Positions 1 to 7,709 of a stretch of 13,181 nucleotides of DNA are shown here, one piece after another. This DNA is from Rhizobium sp. (lineage in GTDB: Bacteria; Pseudomonadota; Alphaproteobacteria; Rhizobiales; Rhizobiaceae): contig DNPN01000116.1 of assembly GCA_003501385.1 (NCBI GenBank), forward strand, positions 1-13,181, read 5' to 3'. Position 1 is the first letter of the stretch. Every line of letters begins with the position of its first letter. The notes below the pieces were generated by a model. That model ran no database searches. It saw only the letters and a program-made list of their open reading frames with translations, and had not been told where the DNA came from. The translations under genes were made by a program, and so were the position numbers.

Positions 1-46
1 GGATGAACCCATAGAAGCCCGCGCTAAGGCAATCGCTGCGGTCTAG
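1..46 (+). CDS. C-terminal end of an unidentified gene (partial)
   Basis: An open frame enters from the left edge and ends at a TAG stop at 44-46, giving the tail DEPIEARAKAIAAV. Only 14 residues are visible, so no family can be named. The tail is helix-prone and alanine-rich, as many protein C-termini are. What supports a real gene end is the strong hairpin terminator that begins inside the last sense codon and includes the stop codon. The gene would converge with the peptidase gene at 209-1489. Confidence 0.5.
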   Translation, partial: DEPIEARAKAIAAV

Positions 47-97
47 AGGCTGTCAGGTTCAGATTGAACCAGACAGCCTCTAGATTCTCTTGTTTTC
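42..97 (+). terminator. Long hairpin terminator overlapping the stop codon
   Basis: The arm TCTAGAGGCTGTC (42-54) is perfectly complementary to GACAGCCTCTAGA (72-84). After an A-A mismatch (55/71) the stem continues as GGTTCA/TGAACC (56-61/65-70) around the 3-nt loop GAT. The stem therefore has 19 paired bases interrupted by one mismatch. A T-rich but imperfect run follows (85-97). It is placed to end transcription of the gene whose stop codon lies inside the left arm. The symmetry would also allow it to act on transcripts from the opposite strand. Confidence 0.8.
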
Positions 98-146
98 GTT
101 TGTCTTTTCGGGAAAACCGGATTCCACTTTTCCCTGACAAACTCTA
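98..146. repeat. Palindromic intergenic repeat, copy 1
   Basis: This element is itself an imperfect palindrome. The outer arms are GTTTGTC (98-104) and GACAAAC (136-142), and the inner arms are GGGAAAA (110-116) and TTTTCCC (128-134). It is followed by TCTA. A second copy lies in inverted orientation at 13134-13181 and differs at only two positions in the shared stretch. In form, with short paired AAAACCGG and CCACTTTTCC blocks, it resembles the RIME/ABC-type mosaic elements known from rhizobial genomes. That family assignment is from memory. Confidence 0.75.
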
Positions 147-174
147 ACCTGCACATTTTTGAGTTAGGATCGAA

Positions 175-200
175 GGGGCCGGTTGCCAACAGCCGGCCCC
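175..200. terminator. GC-rich hairpin, probable terminator of the peptidase gene
   Basis: GGGGCCGGTTG (175-185) pairs with CAGCCGGCCCC (190-200) over 11 bp with one T-G wobble, around the tetraloop CCAA. It begins 8 bases beyond the TAA stop of the - strand peptidase gene, the expected place for its terminator. There is no good T run on either side, so termination efficiency is uncertain. Confidence 0.6.
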
Positions 201-208
201 CTCGTCAT

Positions 209-1489
209 TTATGAGTGTATTGGTTCCGCCGATTTTTCTGGTTTGATTTTTGCCATGGGGGGCTGCCGTTCGGCTGCGTGTTGCCAGACGCGCAGGAAGT
301 TTTCGCTGTAAACGTCGATGATTCGCTCCTCTGGCCAGCCTGCATCCAGCATGTATTCCGTTAATCTGCTGAGGTCAGCACCGCTGTCCATGCCGGTTGG
401 AATGCTGGAAATTCCGCCATCGAAATCACTGCCGAAGGACAGGTGCTTCCAAGGGTTTTCAACGACATTCATGCTGTCGATGAGGGCCGCAAGCCTCTCA
501 TAATAGCGCACCACATAAGCGAGGTCGGCATCCATATTGGGCCTGCCGTTTTTAAGGTAGGAATTCTGCAGGAAGTAGGGGGCAAGAATAACGCTGATAC
601 ACCCGCCTGTCCGAACAATGGCGCGAATAGCGTCGTCGTTGAATGTTCGATCCAGATGGCGGGAAGGTCGTGTTTCATTGCCGTTTGTAATGGTGTGCGA
701 TGCGGCATGGGAGGCAAAGATGGGAACATTGCGTTGCAAGGCTATGTCGCATGTATCGAGAATGCCCTGGGTTGAGGTGTGACTGACATCCACCAGCAGA
801 CCAAGTTCTATACAGCGCACCACCAATTGTTTGCCAAAGGGCGATAGGCCTGCACTTTCACGCTTTTTCCACGGGTTTAGTGCGGCATAACCGGCTTGTG
901 ACATGTCCGTGTGGCTGAAGTGGTTGAGCGTGATATAGGCAGCGCCCGCGCTGACGAGATCAGATAGGCGGTTCAGCCGCATTGCCTCATGCTTTGCGCC
1001 TTGTGGTCCGAGAATATGCGCCCCTTCTGCCGCCAGAATGGCGCATTTTGCGCCATTCTGCTTGGCTTTTCGCACGTCTTCGACGCAACGTGCCAGCCGC
1101 AACATACCTCTGCTTTCGTCTGCGATTTTTTTGACGTAATCGACATGCGCAAGCCAGTTCTGCCACGGATCAAGCAAGGGGAAAGGAATGAGGTTTTCCC
1201 ATAGGGCATGGGCGGCAAAACAGGCACCGCCATAACCGCCGTTGATAAAATCCGGTCCGCTCACATGCTCACAATGCGGCTTGTTTTTGCCCTTCGGCGC
1301 GGTCTTGCGGATCAACCACACAACAGCTGAGCGCTTTGTGGCTATCCAATCGCCCTTCCAGAAGTTGTAACCGGACAATCTAGAGAGATATAAGGAATCA
1401 AGATGGGTATCGATGGGGTAGGCGCGGGCGTGGATGCCCCTCGCGTCCTGTGCCGCGCGCGCGATGTCGCTGGGTGGAGTGCGGACCAT
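209..1489 (-). CDS. M19-family (membrane dipeptidase type) metallopeptidase
   Basis: Predicted zinc-dependent dipeptidase of peptidase family M19, the renal-dipeptidase fold, which hydrolyses dipeptides and in some members D-amino-acid-containing substrates. Numbered from the ATG at 1489, the metal-site landmarks are in order: HxD at H29/D31 (IDTHLDS), the bridging glutamate E155 (ILAAEGAHIL), H237 (LVDVSHTS), H261 (FASHAASH) and D355 (SFGSDFDGG). The length of 426 residues is usual for bacterial members. I see no signal peptide, so it is probably cytoplasmic. The frame can be extended four codons to a TTG at 1501, but GGAG ends six bases before the ATG at 1489 and would itself be covered by the longer form, so the ATG is preferred. 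It appears to be a single-gene unit. The substrate cannot be read from the sequence. Confidence 0.9.
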   Translation of the reverse strand: MVRTPPSDIARAAQDARGIHARAYPIDTHLDSLYLSRLSGYNFWKGDWIATKRSAVVWLIRKTAPKGKNKPHCEHVSGPDFINGGYGGACFAAHALWENLIPFPLLDPWQNWLAHVDYVKKIADESRGMLRLARCVEDVRKAKQNGAKCAILAAEGAHILGPQGAKHEAMRLNRLSDLVSAGAAYITLNHFSHTDMSQAGYAALNPWKKRESAGLSPFGKQLVVRCIELGLLVDVSHTSTQGILDTCDIALQRNVPIFASHAASHTITNGNETRPSRHLDRTFNDDAIRAIVRTGGCISVILAPYFLQNSYLKNGRPNMDADLAYVVRYYERLAALIDSMNVVENPWKHLSFGSDFDGGISSIPTGMDSGADLSRLTEYMLDAGWPEERIIDVYSENFLRVWQHAAERQPPMAKIKPEKSAEPIHS

Positions 1490-1734
1490 GACTGTCTCCA
1501 ATGGCTATTGTATCAATCAATTTTTAAAAATGGAGCGGCTTTATATCGAATAAAATGCAAACACCGTGCCAAGAGCTGCATCACGAAGATCGGAAGGGGA
1601 ATTTGAAATCGGAATTGGCTCAGATGGTTTATAGATTACTTTTCATCTGGAATAAGATGGATGATGGCATTGCCATTTAACAAAGGTTGATCAAGCCGGA
1701 GTGGCAATCACGATGACCCTGCCAGTTTTCCTGG

Positions 1735-2064
1735 TCAGTCCTTTTTGATGCTCATGAGCATGTCCCACATATCCGCGCCTGTCTCAAACACCTTGGCGTT
1801 GGCGGCAAAGGCCTGCTCGGAGCTGATCAATCCTGTCATTTCCTGTAGTGGATCAACGTTGGATGTGTCGGCTGTTGCCGTGGGTGTATTCGATTGCGTG
1901 GTGCTGGCGGCAACGCCGGACGGACTGGTGGAAGCGAGATTGGTATTGAGGCGTTGGTAGCCGGGCGTGTCGGCATTGGCCACGTTATTGGCAATATTGG
2001 CCACCCGCTTTTGTTGGGCCAACATGCCTGAGAGAGCCGAGCCGTTAATGCCTGATATGCTCAT
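1735..2064 (-). CDS. Small FlgC-like flagellar basal-body rod protein
   Basis: The 109-residue product carries both ends of a flagellar rod/hook-family protein. Near the N-terminus is the diagnostic ANNVANADTPGYQRL segment (about residues 26-40). The C-terminus, AFAANAKVFETGADMWDMLMSI, matches the helical tail of FlgC/FlgB-type proteins that forms the coiled coil with the N-terminal helix in the rod. Between them is only a Ser/Thr/Ala/Pro-rich linker of about 35 residues. The protein is therefore shorter than typical FlgC (about 135 residues) and lacks most of the central domain. AAGGA eight bases before the ATG supports the start. No other flagellar gene is in the window, so it is an orphan. 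It may be a minor rod component or a divergent paralogue of unknown role. Confidence 0.8.
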   Translation of the reverse strand: MSISGINGSALSGMLAQQKRVANIANNVANADTPGYQRLNTNLASTSPSGVAASTTQSNTPTATADTSNVDPLQEMTGLISSEQAFAANAKVFETGADMWDMLMSIKKD

Positions 2065-2208
2065 CGCGATTGTCCTTCATAACCGACTTTGCCGATGGTA
2101 ATCGGCGCGGCTTACAGAATTCTGAATGGTCACGGCTAACAGGATTTGAAAACCCAGCCTGCCATTGTGTTGACGTGATACAGTAAGCATGGAGACATCA
2201 ACGCGGTG

Positions 2209-3144
2209 TCAGCTCAGATGCTGATATTGCTTGAAGAAATTCCATATCTCTACTGGCGTCTCAAAATCGCCGTTTCGACCGCCAAAATCTTGTCCATGGG
2301 TTGGCTCAGGATTGTTGGGATCAACAAGACGCGGCCAGCTGTGACCACCATTGTCAATCCGATAGAAGCGCACCCCGGTTCCGGTCTTGCATCCGGTCCA
2401 GTTGATCAGGCTGGCACGGGTATGGTCATTTTTGTTGAGGTGGGGCAGAGCGGTGATCTTGTCTTGTCCGGAGCAGCCGCCCTGCCGCCGCCAGTAATTC
2501 AGGGTTTCCGGTATCGAAACCAGCCTGGTGCTGCTCCAGATATGCCCGTCATAGAAGACGCTGTCGTCGCTGGTGCCGTTGATCATCATGGTTGGTATGA
2601 GGTGCGTGGGCTTGCAATCATCCATCTGCGCTTCGGTCATGGAACCGGCAATGGTGGCAATTGCCGCGATCTTATCGGAAAGTGCGCAGGCAAGCGTAAA
2701 GGTCATGAGGCCTCCTCTTGAAAACCCCGTAGCAAAAATTCTTTTTTTATCAACAAGTTTACGCTCAACCAGATCACTGATCATTGTCCGCAAAAAGCCG
2801 ATGTCATCGACAGGCTGGTTGTTGATCAGCGGCATATTGCCGTTTGGCGCGCGCCCGTAATTCCACCGTCCATCAATCGCATCGGGATAGACAACAATAA
2901 AACCTTCCTGATCGGCAACCCTGTCAAAAAGGATGGCTTCCTGAAAACCCTTCGCATTGTCGCCAGAGCCATAGAGTGCGATCACCAGAGGAGCCGGGTG
3001 CCCAAGCGTTTTGATGGGCGCATGGACTATTGCGGTGCGGGTTACACCCTGCCACGTGTAGGAAAGTGTCTCATCTGCATAGGCTGATGCCAATCCGATT
3101 AGAAATAGAAACACAGTTGCGAAACTGAGTGGCGCTTTAAGCAT
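2209..3144 (-). CDS. Secreted PHB-depolymerase/LpqC-like alpha/beta-hydrolase esterase
   Basis: Predicted secreted serine esterase of the poly(3-hydroxybutyrate) depolymerase/LpqC (CE1-like) family. From the preferred ATG at 3144 the protein has 311 residues. It starts with a clear Sec signal peptide: LKAPLSFATVFLFLIGLASAYA, with likely cleavage after AYA at about residue 23. The nucleophile elbow is GFSRG with S142. The likely triad partners are D194 (INGTSDDSV) and H268 (NGGHSWP), and LYGSGDNAKGF near residue 58 fits the oxyanion-hole segment. An upstream ATG at 3195 would add 17 residues ahead of the signal peptide and is unlikely. Family members cleave PHB oligomers, feruloyl or acetyl esters, and the true substrate cannot be told here. 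It stands alone, divergent from the ClC gene. Confidence 0.88.
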   Translation of the reverse strand: MLKAPLSFATVFLFLIGLASAYADETLSYTWQGVTRTAIVHAPIKTLGHPAPLVIALYGSGDNAKGFQEAILFDRVADQEGFIVVYPDAIDGRWNYGRAPNGNMPLINNQPVDDIGFLRTMISDLVERKLVDKKRIFATGFSRGGLMTFTLACALSDKIAAIATIAGSMTEAQMDDCKPTHLIPTMMINGTSDDSVFYDGHIWSSTRLVSIPETLNYWRRQGGCSGQDKITALPHLNKNDHTRASLINWTGCKTGTGVRFYRIDNGGHSWPRLVDPNNPEPTHGQDFGGRNGDFETPVEIWNFFKQYQHLS

Positions 3145-3172
3145 CGTGAAGTCCCATTTCCTGCAACCTTTA

Positions 3173-3201
3173 TGATTGTTTCCAATCAATGACATTTGTC
3201 A
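3173..3201. promoter_or_regulatory. Candidate operator cluster upstream of the esterase gene
   Basis: Two inverted repeats lie next to each other: TGATTG-TTTC-CAATCA (3173-3188) and TGACA-TT-TGTCA (3190-3201). The motif TTGATTG, read on the - strand, also occurs on both sides of the second one. A TTGACA read on the - strand (3202-3197) could serve as a -35 box for the esterase gene. The location, 30-60 bases before the start codon, fits a repressor or activator site, but no regulator can be named. Confidence 0.35.
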
Positions 3202-3408
3202 ATCAATCTTCATGATTGCTGAGTGTGTCATTGAAATCAAAAAAACGGCTTACTCTGGCGGGTAGCTTTTGATGGGATTTCCAACACGGAAAGTTCATCA
3301 AGCGTGGTGTGACTCTTGGGGGCAAGCGCTTGTTTTTTAAATTCTGAGTGGCTAAGCCAAAATTTAAGCAAGCACGCCGGATCGGTTGAAAAATAGGTGA
3401 CGGAACGA

Positions 3409-3427
3409 TGAAAACGCATCGTTTTCA
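3409..3427. promoter_or_regulatory. Perfect 8-bp inverted repeat upstream of the ClC gene
   Basis: TGAAAACG (3409-3416) and CGTTTTCA (3420-3427) are exact inverted copies separated by CAT. The repeat sits directly before a CTATAG hexamer (3429-3434) and about 50 bases before the ATG of the ClC gene, where an operator overlapping the promoter spacer would be expected. No transcription-factor family is assigned. Confidence 0.4.
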
Positions 3428-3477
3428 ACTATAGCCATTCACAAGATGGCATTTCAAGATTGAGAGAGTTGCGTGAT

Positions 3478-4794
3478 ATGATTGATACCGTTTCGGCGGG
3501 AAGCGCTGTTAAATGTCCGGCCCAAGCGTCGCCTCAGCTGAGCCGGTTTTTGCAAAAGCGCCTGCCTTTCGATTGGCGTTTTCCATTGGCCGCTGTTTTA
3601 ACGGGTCTTCTTGCTGGTTTGGCTGGCATGGTGTTGGCGCTGGCGCTACATGCCATACAGCACATTGCGTTTGGCTATAGTCTTGATGCTGTGATCGGAC
3701 ATATCAGCTTTCTGGAAGGGGTTCAGGCCGCGGAACCCACTCGGCGTCTTGCTGTGCTGCTTACCTGCGGTGTTGTTGCAGGCGTTGGCTGGTGGCTGGT
3801 CTATCGCTTTGGTCGCCCGCTTGTGGCTATTCGCAAGGCGGTGGCAAATCCGGAAATGGAAATGCCGTTCTTTGCCACACTGGGGCATGCTTTGCTGCAA
3901 ATCATCACGGTTGCCCTTGGATCGCCCTTGGGGCGCGAAGTGGCACCGCGTGAGGTGGGGGCTCTTTTGGGCGGCTATTTTGGCAGAACTCTTGGCCTAT
4001 CGCTGGAGCAGGTTAAAATCCTGATTGCCTGTGGCGCAGGTGCTGGTCTGGCGTCGGTGTATAACGTGCCATTTGCGGGTGCCTTGTTTGTGATGGAAGT
4101 GCTGCTGGTCACGTTCAGTGTACAAGTGGCGGTTCCGGCCTTGTTGACTTCGGCGATTGGTGCTTATGTGGCATGGCTCGGCCTTGGTGATGAATCCCAA
4201 TATGTGCTGCCGCCGCTGAAATTTGGCGTGTCACTTGTGGCATGGGCGGCAATTTGTGCTCCGGTCTTTGGCGTGGCGGGCCATTATTACGGCCATTTGG
4301 CAGCATGGGCGCGCAAAGCCGCACCACGGCGTGCGTCTATTATTGTTTATTGTATCGTTGCGTTCGGCATGATTGGCCTGCTTGCAATGGCCTTTCCGCA
4401 ATTGCCGGGCAATGGCAAAGGCCCAATTCAGCTGGGCTTGCGGGGTGATCTGTCCATCAATCTTGCCGTGACATTGCTTGTTTTAAAGCTGTTTGCCACC
4501 ACGCTGAGTTTGCGTGCGGGCGCGGAAGGCGGCCTGCTGACGCCGGGCATGACAATCGGCGCATTGCTTGCCATCATTTTGGGCGCGGTGTGGAATATGC
4601 TGGGCTTTTTGTCTATCGCCATGGGGGCATTCGCGCTGATTGGTGCCAGTGCGTTTCTCTCGGTGTCGATGAGCATGCCGCTGACGGCCATTGCCCTCGC
4701 TTTTGAGTTCACCGGCGCAAACCACGATTTTTACATTCCGATTTTGATAGCGGTGTCGCTGGCCACGGCAACGGCGAAATGGATCAAACGGTAA
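3478..4794 (+). CDS. ClC-family anion channel/transporter
   Basis: Polytopic inner-membrane protein of the voltage-gated chloride channel (ClC) family, 438 residues from the ATG at 3478. A TTG six codons earlier (3460) is a possible but weaker start. GAGAG lies about ten bases before the ATG. Recognisable family landmarks are GREVAPREVG (152-161), the equivalent of the GREGP filter segment with the gating glutamate at E154; the helix AGALFVMEV (about 200-208); and GAEGGLLTPG (348-357), corresponding to the GxFxP segment. The usual GSGIP motif is not evident. The proton-path position equivalent to E203 of E. coli ClC-ec1 appears to be V208, one residue after a retained E207. No C-terminal CBS domains are present. 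Cl-/H+ exchange therefore cannot be assumed, and channel-like or other-anion transport is possible. Confidence 0.9.
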   Translation: MIDTVSAGSAVKCPAQASPQLSRFLQKRLPFDWRFPLAAVLTGLLAGLAGMVLALALHAIQHIAFGYSLDAVIGHISFLEGVQAAEPTRRLAVLLTCGVVAGVGWWLVYRFGRPLVAIRKAVANPEMEMPFFATLGHALLQIITVALGSPLGREVAPREVGALLGGYFGRTLGLSLEQVKILIACGAGAGLASVYNVPFAGALFVMEVLLVTFSVQVAVPALLTSAIGAYVAWLGLGDESQYVLPPLKFGVSLVAWAAICAPVFGVAGHYYGHLAAWARKAAPRRASIIVYCIVAFGMIGLLAMAFPQLPGNGKGPIQLGLRGDLSINLAVTLLVLKLFATTLSLRAGAEGGLLTPGMTIGALLAIILGAVWNMLGFLSIAMGAFALIGASAFLSVSMSMPLTAIALAFEFTGANHDFYIPILIAVSLATATAKWIKR

Positions 4795-4800
4795 TTGGTG

Positions 4801-4832
4801 CCCGGCTCACGTCGATGAACGCGTGAGCCGGG
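4801..4832. terminator. Bidirectional terminator between ClC gene and gcvP
   Basis: CCCGGCTCACG (4801-4811) pairs perfectly with CGTGAGCCGGG (4822-4832) around a 10-nt loop. It lies in the 50-bp gap between the convergent stops of the ClC gene (TAA) and gcvP (TAA), so it can serve both. T runs on either side are short, so it may act as a weak or Rho-assisted terminator. Confidence 0.75.
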
Positions 4833-4844
4833 GTATTTCATCGC

Positions 4845-7709
4845 TTATTCAGCCGCTTCCGCATATTCGCTCATCGGCGGGCAAGTGCAGACCAGATTGC
4901 GGTCGCCATAGACATTGTCCACGCGATTGACGGAAGACCAGTATTTGTCCACCCGGAACGCGCCCGGTGGGTAGCAGGCCTGATCGCGGCTGTAGGGACG
5001 ATCCCATTCACCCACCAGATCTTCCACCGTGTGCGGTGCATTTTTCAGCGGGTTGTTGGTCTTGTCCATCCGGCCTTCTTCGATGGCGCGGGCTTCTTCG
5101 CGGATTGCCAGCATGGCTGTGCAGAAGCGGTCCAGTTCGGCTTTGGTTTCCGATTCTGTTGGCTCGATCATCAGCGTGCCGGCCACCGGCCAGCTCATGG
5201 TGGGGGCGTGGAAGCCGCAGTCGATCAGGCGTTTGGCAACGTCATCCACCGTTACGCCAGCGCTGTCGGCCAGCGGGCGGGTGTCGATGATGCACTCATG
5301 CGCCACCCGGCCAGAGGCCGAGGTGTAGAGCACATCATAGGCCCCGGTGAGGCGGGCGGCGATGTAGTTGGCATTCAGAATGGCAACCTTGGTGGCCTGT
5401 GTGAGGCCTTCGCCACCCATCATCAGGCAGTAGGACCAGCTGATCGGCAGAATCGAGGGTGAGCCGTAAGGCGCTGCCGAGACAGCGCCGGGGCGACCAT
5501 CGGTTTCCACATGGCCGGGCAGGTAAGGAGCGAGATGGGCTTTGACGCCAATCGGCCCCATGCCTGGACCACCACCGCCGTGCGGAATGCAGAAGGTTTT
5601 GTGCAGGTTGAGGTGGGAAACATCCGAGCCAATATCACCGGGGCGGGCAATGCCGACCATGGCGTTCATATTGGCACCGTCGAGATAGACCTGTCCGCCG
5701 TGGGCATGGGTGATCTCGCAGATTTCCCGCACGGTTTCTTCAAACACGCCGTGGGTGGAGGGATAGGTGATCATGCAGCAAGACAAGTTTGCTGAATGCT
5801 GTTCCGCTTTGGCGCGGAAATCAGCCAGATCCACATCGCCATTGTCCAGCGCCTTGACCGGAACCACCAACATGCCCGCCATCTGGGCAGATGCCGGGTT
5901 GGTGCCATGCGCCGATGTTGGAATCAGGCAAACGGTGCGGTGCGTATCGCCCTTGGCAAGGTGATAGTTACGGATGGTCAAAAGACCCGCATATTCGCCT
6001 TGCGCGCCGGAGTTTGGCTGCATCGAAATGGCATCATAGCCAGTGACGGCGCAGAGCTTTTCCGAGAGATCGTCGATCATTTCCTGATAACCCAAGGCTT
6101 GATCGGCTGGGGCGAAGGGATGGATGTCGGAAAATTCCGGCCAGGTGATTGGCAGCATTTCGGCTGTGGCGTTCAGCTTCATGGTGCAGGAGCCAAGCGG
6201 AATCATCGCCCGGTCCAGCGCCAGATCACGGTCTGACAGACGGCGGATGTAGCGTGTCATTTCGCTTTCCGCCCGGTTCATGTGGAAGATCGGGTGCGTC
6301 AGGTATTGGCTGGTACGAAGCAGGCTGGTGGGCAGGCGATAATCCGGGGTGAAATCACCCACCGCGAAATTGCCGCCAAAGGCGCGCCAAACAGCTTCCA
6401 GCGTGGCAGGGCGGGTGCGCTCGTCCAGCGAGATGCCGATTTTTGTCGTGCCGACCTTGCGCAAGTTGACGCCTTCAGCCACAGCCGCCCGCAGGATAAG
6501 GCCCTGCATATGGCCGACTTCCAGCGTGATGGTGTCGAAGAAGGTTTCCGGCTCAATGGTAAAGCCAAGCTTTTCCAAGCCCTTTGCCAGCAGCACGGTT
6601 TTCTGATGCACCTGCTGGGCAATGGCCTTCAAGCCTTGCGGACCGTGGAACACCGCATACATCGAAGCCATTACCGCCAGCAGCACTTGGGCTGTGCAGA
6701 TGTTGGAGGTGGCCTTTTCGCGGCGGATATGTTGTTCGCGAGTCTGGAGCGACAAGCGATAGGCGCGGTTGCCGCGCGAATCCACCGATACGCCCACAAG
6801 ACGGCCCGGCATGGAGCGTTTGATGGCGTCCCTGACGGCCATATAGGCGGCGTGCGGTCCACCATAGCCGACAGGAACACCAAACCGCTGGCTGGAGCCA
6901 ATCGCAATATCGGCACCCATTTCACCGGGTGATTTCAGCAGCAGCAGCGCCAGCGGATCAGCCGCCACGGCAGCAATGGCCTGTGCATTGTGCAGGGCGT
7001 TGATCAGCGGGGTAAAATCGCTGACATGGCCGTGTGTGCCGGGATATTGAAACAGCGCACCAAACACTTCGCCAGGGTTGAGATCGGTGAAGGGATTGCC
7101 GACCACGACCCCCCAGCCAAGAGGTTCTGCGCGGGTCTGGATGACGGCAATGGTTTGCGGATGGCAATTGGCATCGACAAAGAAGGCCTTGGCCTTGGAT
7201 TTTGCTACGCGTTCGCTCATGGCCATGGCTTCGGCAGCAGCGGTTGCTTCATCCAGCAGCGAGGCGTTGGCAACGTCGAGACCGGTTAGATCGCAGATCA
7301 TGGTCTGGAAGTTGAGCAGAGCTTCCAGGCGCCCTTGGGAAATTTCCGGCTGGTAAGGCGTATAGGCGGTGTACCACGCCGGGTTTTCCAGAATATTGCG
7401 CTGGATCACGGGTGGGGTGATGGTGCCGTAATAGCCCTGACCGATCAGCGAGGTCAAAGCTTTGTTCTTGTTGGCGGTTTCGCGCAGCTTGTCCAGCGCT
7501 TCGCGCTCGCTCATCGCCTTGCCCCACACCAGCGGTGCGGATTGGCGAATGGAGACGGGGACGGTTGCCGCAATCAGCCCGTCGAGGCTGTCATAGCCCA
7601 CGACCTTCAACATCTCGTCCATTTCAGCCGGAGAGGGGCCGATATGGCGACGATTGGCAAAATCATAGGGCTGGTAATCGGTAAACTGAAATTCTGTGGG
7701 CGTGGTCAT
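4845..7709 (-). CDS. gcvP: Glycine dehydrogenase (decarboxylating), P protein
   Basis: PLP-dependent P protein of the glycine cleavage system. It decarboxylates glycine and passes the aminomethyl group to the lipoyl arm of GcvH. At 954 residues it is the full-length fused form, with the two homologous halves of the homodimeric type, not the split gcvPA/gcvPB arrangement. The PLP-binding lysine is K704 in the conserved HLNLHKTFCIPHGGGGPG segment. Other family landmarks are RHIGP (21-25), GYYGT (92-96), the glycine-rich GVPVGYGGPHAAY (277-289) and IPLGSCTMKLN (503-513). The ATG overlaps the gcvH stop codon by four bases (ATGA at 7709-7706), which implies translational coupling. It is the last gene of gcvT-gcvH-gcvP and ends at the shared hairpin after 4845. 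Confidence 0.98.
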   Translation of the reverse strand: MTTPTEFQFTDYQPYDFANRRHIGPSPAEMDEMLKVVGYDSLDGLIAATVPVSIRQSAPLVWGKAMSEREALDKLRETANKNKALTSLIGQGYYGTITPPVIQRNILENPAWYTAYTPYQPEISQGRLEALLNFQTMICDLTGLDVANASLLDEATAAAEAMAMSERVAKSKAKAFFVDANCHPQTIAVIQTRAEPLGWGVVVGNPFTDLNPGEVFGALFQYPGTHGHVSDFTPLINALHNAQAIAAVAADPLALLLLKSPGEMGADIAIGSSQRFGVPVGYGGPHAAYMAVRDAIKRSMPGRLVGVSVDSRGNRAYRLSLQTREQHIRREKATSNICTAQVLLAVMASMYAVFHGPQGLKAIAQQVHQKTVLLAKGLEKLGFTIEPETFFDTITLEVGHMQGLILRAAVAEGVNLRKVGTTKIGISLDERTRPATLEAVWRAFGGNFAVGDFTPDYRLPTSLLRTSQYLTHPIFHMNRAESEMTRYIRRLSDRDLALDRAMIPLGSCTMKLNATAEMLPITWPEFSDIHPFAPADQALGYQEMIDDLSEKLCAVTGYDAISMQPNSGAQGEYAGLLTIRNYHLAKGDTHRTVCLIPTSAHGTNPASAQMAGMLVVPVKALDNGDVDLADFRAKAEQHSANLSCCMITYPSTHGVFEETVREICEITHAHGGQVYLDGANMNAMVGIARPGDIGSDVSHLNLHKTFCIPHGGGGPGMGPIGVKAHLAPYLPGHVETDGRPGAVSAAPYGSPSILPISWSYCLMMGGEGLTQATKVAILNANYIAARLTGAYDVLYTSASGRVAHECIIDTRPLADSAGVTVDDVAKRLIDCGFHAPTMSWPVAGTLMIEPTESETKAELDRFCTAMLAIREEARAIEEGRMDKTNNPLKNAPHTVEDLVGEWDRPYSRDQACYPPGAFRVDKYWSSVNRVDNVYGDRNLVCTCPPMSEYAEAAE

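Larger units (their letters stand above)
3145..3477. other. Divergent intergenic region between esterase and ClC genes
   Basis: These 333 bp must hold the promoters of both flanking genes. The left part (3173-3234) is AT-rich, with repeated GATTG/CAATC words and two inverted repeats. The right part (3409-3427) has an 8-bp-arm palindrome followed by CTATAG at 3429-3434, which resembles an alphaproteobacterial -10 box. No convincing -35 was found at the right spacing for either gene. The short - strand frame at 3237-3428 has no ribosome binding site and is not called as a gene. Confidence 0.5.

Noticed and set aside
1621..1677. Short inverted repeats CAGATG/CATCTG and ATGGC/GCCAT in the peptidase-FlgC spacer
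   Set aside because: The arms are only 5-6 bp, one with a 17-nt loop, and they occur at a level expected by chance. There is no T run or promoter link.
3237..3428. A 63-codon - strand frame in the esterase-ClC spacer
   Set aside because: It has no ribosome binding site, starts within the palindrome at 3409-3427 and has no recognisable features.
5031..6932. Several + strand frames of 100-216 codons opposite gcvP
   Set aside because: All lie within the well-supported gcvP and their translations are low-complexity or rich in Arg/Gly/Trp, as is typical of antisense frames.
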